From: Leifsonia shinshuensis
Lineage (GTDB): Bacteria > Actinomycetota > Actinomycetes > Actinomycetales > Microbacteriaceae
Length of the DNA: 64,000 nucleotides
NCBI RefSeq assembly: GCF_014217625.1
Contig: NZ_CP043641.1
Span: forward strand, 1,364,001-1,428,000
Direction of reading: 5' to 3'
Shown here: one piece after another, positions 59,114-64,000 of the stretch
How the letters are laid out: the number at the start of each line of letters is the position of its first letter
Numbering within the stretch: position 1 is the stretch's first letter
Translations under genes and position numbers: made by a program
The notes under the pieces: generated by a model
What the model saw: the letters and a program-made list of their open reading frames with translations, nothing else
Database searches by the model: none
Told to the model about the DNA's origin: nothing

Positions 59114-60019
59114 GTGGATGTCATCGGCTGGCTTCTCGACGGCGACCCCGCGATCCGCTGGCAGGTGCGCCGCGACCTGCTGCACGAACCGGACGACGCG
59201 GTCGCCGCCGAACGCGCGAACGTGGAGACCGAGGGCTGGGGCGCCCGCCTGCTCGACCTCCAGCGAGAGGACGGCACCTGGGGCGAGGGCGTCTGGACGC
59301 AGCGCGACCGGGTCGGCGTGGACGACGCCATGCTGCTGCTGGCGGTGCTGGGCGCGCCGGCGGACGGCCCGCGCACGAGCGTCGCCGTCGACCGCGTCGT
59401 GCGCCGGGTCGACTGGGGCGAGGAGTGGTGGAACCATCCGTTCTTCGACGGCGAGGTGGAGCCGTGCATCAACGGCCGCGTGCTCGTCGCCGGCGCACGC
59501 TTCGGGCACCCCAGCGAGCTGATCGTCGAGCGGCTGCTGAACGAGCAGCAGGATGACGGCGGCTGGAACTGCTACGCGCAGACCCGGCAGGACCCCGGCT
59601 CGTTCCACAGCACGATCTGCGCACTGGAGGGCCTGACCGCCTACCGGGACGCCGGCGGCCCCACCGACGTGGCCTCGGCCATCGACCGCGGCCACGACTA
59701 CCTCCTGGCGCGCGGCCTAATGCGCCGTCTGAGCGACGACTCGATCATCAAGGAGAGCTGGCTGCGGTTCTCGTTCCCGTACTACTGGTCGTTCGACCTG
59801 CTGCGCGGGCTCGACCACCTGCGGGAGGCCGGAGTGCCGGCGGACGATCGCGTGACGGAGGCCGTGTCCGTCGTGTCGTCGCGCATGCAGCCCGACGGGC
59901 GCTGGCTGCTCGACCACGAGCACTCCGGGCGGGCACTGCTGAGCATGGAGACCGTCGGTGAGCCGAGCCGCTGGAACACGCTGCGGGCCCTGCGGGTGCT
60001 GGAGTGGGCCGAGGCGTGA
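59114..60019 (+). CDS. Terpene-cyclase/prenyltransferase-fold (alpha-alpha toroid) protein
   Basis: The 301-residue soluble protein contains repeats with QxxxGxW-like cores: LLDLQREDGTWGEGVW, LLNEQQDDGGWNCYAQ and VVSSRMQPDGRWLLD. The catalytic DxDD of squalene-hopene cyclase is not present, so a cyclase reaction is unlikely. The fold could serve binding or an unknown lyase-type role. The GTG at 59114 gives the VDVIGWLLDGDPAIRWQVRRDLL start that such proteins share. It follows the DUF6777 gene by 63 bases in the same direction. Confidence 0.78.
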   Translation: MDVIGWLLDGDPAIRWQVRRDLLHEPDDAVAAERANVETEGWGARLLDLQREDGTWGEGVWTQRDRVGVDDAMLLLAVLGAPADGPRTSVAVDRVVRRVDWGEEWWNHPFFDGEVEPCINGRVLVAGARFGHPSELIVERLLNEQQDDGGWNCYAQTRQDPGSFHSTICALEGLTAYRDAGGPTDVASAIDRGHDYLLARGLMRRLSDDSIIKESWLRFSFPYYWSFDLLRGLDHLREAGVPADDRVTEAVSVVSSRMQPDGRWLLDHEHSGRALLSMETVGEPSRWNTLRALRVLEWAEA

Positions 60020-60031
60020 CCGCCGCGCGGC

Positions 60032-61636
60032 CTAGTCCGCGACCCGCCCCTCGGCCTCCAGTCCCTGGAACCACTTCGTGCGCGCGGCGACCGCGTGCGC
60101 GGCGGAGGGGAGGCCGCGCACGCGGAGCTGCACGCCGCGCCCGGCGAGCTCCTGGTCGAGGTTCTGCAGGGCGAGGATGACGGTGACCGAGATGTCCTGG
60201 AGCGGGGAGCAGTCGAGGGTGAGCTCGGTGACCTCTCCCTCGGCGCGCGCGGCGTCAACGGCGTCGAGGATCGTCTGCTCGGTCGCGAGCACGTTGGCCG
60301 TGTAGAGCGGGCCGAGCAGGCTGACCGAGAGCCGGCCGCCCGCGGACTCGTCGAGGCGGACTCGTGGCTTGTTCAACGCCGCCAGCACGAGCACGAGGGT
60401 GAACAGCACTCCGACGCCGACCGCCGCCAGCAGCCCGGCGGTGAGGCCGATGACCGCCGTGGCCATCGCGACGGCGAAGTCTCGGCGGCTGACGCGCCAG
60501 AGCAGCACCAGATCCTTCACGTCGATCAGCCCGAACACCGCCACGAAGACCAGAGCCGCGAGGGTCGCCTGCGGCAGGAGGCTGATCACCGGGCCGAGGA
60601 ACAGGCCGATCAGCAGCGCCAGAACCACGGTGACGAGCGCGGCGAGCTGGGAGCGGGCGCCCGCCGACTTGTTCACCGCGCTCTGCGAGAAGCCTCCCGC
60701 CGCCGGCAGCGTCTGGAACCAGCCGCCGATCAGGTTCGCCATGGCGGTCGCGAACAGTTCGCGGTTGCTGTCGATCCGCGGGTCCTCCAGTTCGCGGATG
60801 CCGCGCGCGACGGCCGCCGACTCCAGGAACGCCATGACCGCGATCGCCAGCGCGCCGGGGATCAGCTGGAAGACGTGGTCGAGGCTCGGCAGCACGGGTA
60901 GCGGGAAGGCCTGCGTGACCGGCGTGATGAGCGCGACCCCGGCCGACCGGAGGCCGCCGAACGCGACGAGCAGGATCCCGGCAGCCACCACGATCAGCGG
61001 ACCGGGCACCCGCGGCAGGAACCGCTTGAACAGGAACAGCGCGGCCACCGACAGCACCGAGAGCACGGTCGTGACGGGATTCGCGTGCGGGACGGCGGCG
61101 ATCACCGCGTTGACGCTGTGGATGAACCCGTTGCCGGTCGGCGCGTCCGTCTCCCCCAGCAGCTTCGGGAGCTGACCGACCGCCACCGTCGCGCCGACGC
61201 CGATCTGGATGCCGAGCAGCGTCGGCTTGTTGATGATCTCGACCAGCGTGCCCAGCCGCAGCAGCCGCGCCAGCAGCAGCGCGGCGCCGACCAGCAGGGT
61301 CAGCGTCACCAGGTCGCGCGGGATCGCGTGCGAGTTCGCGACGACCCCCGCCGAGACGAAGGTGGTCGCGGTGAGCGTCGCGATGGTGGAGGTCGTGGAC
61401 ACGCTCATCGCCCGCGACCCGCCCAGGAATGCGTAGACGGCCATCGGCACCGTGGCCGTGTAGAGGCCGGCCTCCACCGGCAGGTTCGCGATGGTCGCGT
61501 ACGCCATCGCCTGCGGGACGACCACCGCGCCGGCCGAGACCCCGGCGAGGATGTCGCGGCCGAGCCACTCCCGGCGGTAGCCCGCCAGGGTGGGCAGCAG
61601 CCACGGCCGCCGGGCGACCGGGGGCGCGGTGGTCAT
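60032..61636 (-). CDS. SulP-family anion transporter with STAS domain
   Basis: The 534-residue protein has about 12 membrane helices with the SulP signature (GRDILAGVSAGAVVVPQAMAYATIANLPVEAGLYTATVPMAVYAFLGGSR) and QNLFATAMANLIGGWFQTLPAAGGFSQSAVN-type sequence. A C-terminal STAS domain begins near residue 430 (LSVSLLGPLYTANVLATEQTILDAV). It likely imports sulfate or a related anion such as bicarbonate. It starts seven bases after an arylsulfatase gene, so sulfate is the favoured substrate. Confidence 0.9.
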   Translation of the reverse strand: MTTAPPVARRPWLLPTLAGYRREWLGRDILAGVSAGAVVVPQAMAYATIANLPVEAGLYTATVPMAVYAFLGGSRAMSVSTTSTIATLTATTFVSAGVVANSHAIPRDLVTLTLLVGAALLLARLLRLGTLVEIINKPTLLGIQIGVGATVAVGQLPKLLGETDAPTGNGFIHSVNAVIAAVPHANPVTTVLSVLSVAALFLFKRFLPRVPGPLIVVAAGILLVAFGGLRSAGVALITPVTQAFPLPVLPSLDHVFQLIPGALAIAVMAFLESAAVARGIRELEDPRIDSNRELFATAMANLIGGWFQTLPAAGGFSQSAVNKSAGARSQLAALVTVVLALLIGLFLGPVISLLPQATLAALVFVAVFGLIDVKDLVLLWRVSRRDFAVAMATAVIGLTAGLLAAVGVGVLFTLVLVLAALNKPRVRLDESAGGRLSVSLLGPLYTANVLATEQTILDAVDAARAEGEVTELTLDCSPLQDISVTVILALQNLDQELAGRGVQLRVRGLPSAAHAVAARTKWFQGLEAEGRVAD

Positions 61637-61643
61637 CGCGTCC

Positions 61644-63968
61644 TCAGTCGCTGGCGAGCCGGGCGCCGAATTCGTGCTCCAGGTCGAGGTACACGTCGCC
61701 GGCCACGTCGTAGACGACCTTGTGGATCTCGCCGCCGGTGAACGGGAAGGTGACCGACCCGTACTCGGGCGTGACCGCGTCGCCGCTGTCGTAGCCGACC
61801 GACAGCCCCTCGCCGGTGAGCGCGTAGCGGCCCAGCTGAGTGCGCTGCGGGCCGGAGGCGACGGCCTCCTCGTCGATGTAGAGCGTCGCCGTGCCGAGCG
61901 CCTCGCCGTGCTCGCCGTGACCCTCCTTCTCGAAGTCGACGCCGACGATGTGGCGCCCCTCGGTGGGCGCGGGAGCGGCGAGCCGCTGGTCCGGCGGGAT
62001 GCCGAGGAAGTTCGACACCCAGACCAGCTCGCCGTTCTTCACGAACAGCGAGTAGCCGCCGAACCGCGAGCCCTGCGCGACGATGACGCCCTCGCTGCTG
62101 CCGGTGAAGTCCACCTCGGCGAGGATCTTGTACGAGACGCCCTGCGTGCGGGCGGCGGAGGCCTCCTGCACCTCGGTCGTACCCGGATAGTAAGTGAACC
62201 GGCCGTCCGCGGGGACGGGCTTGTGGTACTCGAGCTTGATGAAGTCCGCGATGCCGAGGTCGTTCAGCGGCAGCACGTCGTACTTCTTCGCCTCCTCCAG
62301 CCAGAGCGCCTTCAGCTCCTCGACCTTGTCGGGATGCTGTTCGGCGAGGTCGACAGCCTCCGACCGGTCCTCGGCGACGTGGAAGAGCTGCCAGCGGTCC
62401 TGATCGAACTTGCCGAGGCCGATCGGCACGGGGCCGTGCTCGGCGACGATCTTCCAGCCGTCGTGGTACAGCCCGCGGGTGCCGAGCATCTCGTAGTACT
62501 GCACGGTCTTCTTCGTCGGGGTGTCGGCGGCGTCGAACGAGTAGTTCATCGCGACGCCCGGCAGCGGAGTCTGCTCGGCGCCGGCGACGACGTCCGGCAT
62601 CGTCACGCCGCAGGCCTCCAGGATGGTCGGAACGATGTCGGTGCAGTGGTGGTACTGCGACCGCACCTCCCCGCGCGCCGCGATCCCCTTCGGCCAGTGC
62701 ACGATCAGCGGGTCGGCCGTGCCTCCCGCGTACGAGTAGCGCTTGAACATCCGGAACGGCGTGGAGAACGCGAACGCCCAGCCGGTCGGGTAGTGGTTGT
62801 AGGTGTCGGGCGAGCCGAGCTTGTCGATGGCCGCCAGGTTCTGCTCCAGGCTCGACGGGTACGCCGAGAAGTAAGTGTTCTCGTTGACCTCGCCGTTCGG
62901 CGTGCCCTCCCCCGACGCGCCGTTGTCGGCCGCGTAGACGATGAGGGTGTTGTCCAGCTGGCCGGACTCCTCCAGGTAGTCCACGATCCGACCGATCTGC
63001 ACGTCCGTGTACTCCGAGTAGCCCGCGTACACCTCGGCCATCCGGGAGAACAGCCGCTTCTCGTCGGCGCTGAGGTCGCTCCACGGCCGCACGGAGTCGC
63101 CCTCGTCGAACGTGCCGGGCGTCATCGGGTTCATCGGTGTCAGCTCGGTGCCCTCCGGGAGGATGCCGCGCTCGATCATGCGCGGCAGCACCCACTCGCG
63201 GTAGGCCTCGTAGCCGTCGTCGAACATGCCCTTGTACTTGTCGATGTACTCCTGCGGGGCGTGGTGCGGCGCATGGTTGGCTCCGGGGCAGAACCACATG
63301 TAGAACGGCTTGCCCGGCTCGGACTGCTTGACGTCGCGGATGATCTGGATGGCGTGGTCGGCCAGGTCCTTCGACAGGTGGTAGCCGTCCTCCGGCAGGT
63401 AGGGCTGGTCGACGTAGCGGTTGTCCTCGGCGAGGTCGGGGTACCACTGGTTGGTCTCGCCGCCGATGAACCCGTAGAACCGGTCGAACCCGAGCGCGAG
63501 CGGCCACGCCTTGCGCGAGGAGCCGCTGGAGATCTGGTCGACGGGCACGTTGTGGTTCTTGCCCACCCACGAGGTCGCCCAGCCGGCGTCGCGCAGCACG
63601 GTCGCGATGGAGGCGTTGGAGAGCGGGATGTGCCCGTTGTAGCCGGGGAAGCCGACGGCCGACTCCGAGATGGTGGCGAAGCCGTTCTGGTGGTGGTTGC
63701 GCCCGGTCAGGAACGTGGACCGCGTCGGCGAGCACAGCGCGACGGTGTGCCAGTTGCTGTAGATCAGGCCGCCGGCCGCGAGCCGGTCGAGCGTCGGCAT
63801 CTGGATGCGGCCGCCGTACGGCGACCAGGCGGCGAGGCCGGTGTCGTCGTACAGGATCACGAGCACGTTGGGCGCGCCCTCCGGAGCTGCCGCCTCCAGG
63901 TACGGCGTCCAGTCCGGCACGCTGTCGCGGATGTCGAGTTTGATGGTTCCGTTGAATTCCCCGGTCAT
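61644..63968 (-). CDS. Arylsulfatase
   Basis: This enzyme hydrolyses sulfate esters. The 774-residue protein has the metal site VILYDDTG (Asp41, Asp42) and the formylglycine signature ALCSPTRSTFLTGR (Cys79 is converted to formylglycine by a maturation enzyme). It also has NHHQNGFATISE and WVGKNHN. The C-terminal 250 residues are a large added domain as in type I arylsulfatases of the AtsA kind. No signal peptide is visible, so it appears cytosolic. It leads a two-gene unit with the SulP transporter. GGGGAC stands seven bases before the ATG. Confidence 0.92.
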   Translation of the reverse strand: MTGEFNGTIKLDIRDSVPDWTPYLEAAAPEGAPNVLVILYDDTGLAAWSPYGGRIQMPTLDRLAAGGLIYSNWHTVALCSPTRSTFLTGRNHHQNGFATISESAVGFPGYNGHIPLSNASIATVLRDAGWATSWVGKNHNVPVDQISSGSSRKAWPLALGFDRFYGFIGGETNQWYPDLAEDNRYVDQPYLPEDGYHLSKDLADHAIQIIRDVKQSEPGKPFYMWFCPGANHAPHHAPQEYIDKYKGMFDDGYEAYREWVLPRMIERGILPEGTELTPMNPMTPGTFDEGDSVRPWSDLSADEKRLFSRMAEVYAGYSEYTDVQIGRIVDYLEESGQLDNTLIVYAADNGASGEGTPNGEVNENTYFSAYPSSLEQNLAAIDKLGSPDTYNHYPTGWAFAFSTPFRMFKRYSYAGGTADPLIVHWPKGIAARGEVRSQYHHCTDIVPTILEACGVTMPDVVAGAEQTPLPGVAMNYSFDAADTPTKKTVQYYEMLGTRGLYHDGWKIVAEHGPVPIGLGKFDQDRWQLFHVAEDRSEAVDLAEQHPDKVEELKALWLEEAKKYDVLPLNDLGIADFIKLEYHKPVPADGRFTYYPGTTEVQEASAARTQGVSYKILAEVDFTGSSEGVIVAQGSRFGGYSLFVKNGELVWVSNFLGIPPDQRLAAPAPTEGRHIVGVDFEKEGHGEHGEALGTATLYIDEEAVASGPQRTQLGRYALTGEGLSVGYDSGDAVTPEYGSVTFPFTGGEIHKVVYDVAGDVYLDLEHEFGARLASD

Positions 63969-64000
63969 GTGTCCGTCCCCTCGATGTGGGGCACACGTTA

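Noticed and set aside
1..64000. tRNA, rRNA, insertion sequence or prophage genes
   Set aside because: I looked in the intergenic gaps for cloverleaf-like or transposase-like sequence and saw none. All gaps are shorter than 300 bases.

Overview
The window is about 64 kb of very GC-rich, gene-dense chromosome from an actinobacterium. Several signals agree on this: GTG and TTG starts with GGAGG-type ribosome sites, chains of ATGA/GTGA overlaps, a DtxR/IdeR-type iron box, an HspR-type HAIR element, a LAATG sortase-type anchor, a PASTA-tailed class A penicillin-binding protein, and a LigC-type ATP ligase beside a LigD-type polymerase. The overall look suggests Microbacteriaceae (Leifsonia-like), but that is inference and no marker RNA gene is present. 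I see no rRNA, tRNA, CRISPR array, prophage or insertion sequence. No intergenic gap exceeds 300 bases.

Layout. 1-5.5 kb: the tail of an unknown gene, the msrB-msrA repair pair, an AbiEi-type/DUF559 protein, an MscS channel, an NAD-dependent epimerase-like protein and a CPBP membrane protease. 5.7-12.4 kb: a sugar operon made of a ROK regulator, an ABC lipoprotein, two permeases, a GH4 glycosidase and a BadF-type kinase; the ABC ATPase is not present. 12.4-19.9 kb: L-isoaspartyl methyltransferase, a class I glutamine-amidotransferase-like hydrolase, an overlapping TPM / NADP-oxidoreductase / arginase-fold chain, a crotonase, a flavoprotein disulfide reductase, a small HExxH protein and an SDR. 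19.9-25.5 kb: an iron-regulated SIP protein, the LigC ligase and LigD-type polymerase (convergent), an EEP nuclease/phosphatase, a lipase-maturation-factor protein and an unknown protein. 25.6-32.6 kb: small membrane proteins, an MBL hydrolase, gap, a GlxA-type regulator, a glycine-rich LAATG surface protein and an MFS exporter. 32.6-33.3 kb: a Phd/VapC toxin-antitoxin pair.

33.4-39.8 kb is a homoprotocatechuate (3,4-dihydroxyphenylacetate) meta-cleavage cluster: hpaH, hpaI, a fumarylacetoacetate-hydrolase/RraA fusion, a GntR regulator, hpaE and hpaD. The ring is opened by HpaD, oxidised by HpaE, decarboxylated probably by the fusion protein, hydrated by HpaH and split by HpaI to pyruvate and succinic semialdehyde. 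Two near-identical operator-like sequences precede its two transcription units.

39.9-47.7 kb: a monooxygenase-type small protein, a predicted seven-bladed propeller, an isochorismatase-like hydrolase, a NUDIX hydrolase with a duplicated start site, a zinc alcohol dehydrogenase, an HD protein, a putative DNA glycosylase and the penicillin-binding protein. 47.9-64 kb: a ClpC-type ATPase under a HAIR element, a D-amino-acid-oxidase-type flavoprotein, a GT39 mannosyltransferase-like protein with a DedA protein, a YcaQ/AlkZ-type glycosylase, an SDR with a divergent MmyB-type regulator, a DUF6777 surface protein, a terpene-cyclase-fold protein, and an arylsulfatase with a SulP transporter.

The most unusual feature is a family of intergenic repeats at three places (about 13.1, 28.7 and 43.6 kb). 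Each holds four copies of a 15-bp palindrome set as two modules with exactly 40-bp periodicity. Each begins 10-22 nt after a stop codon and points the same way as the gene it follows.
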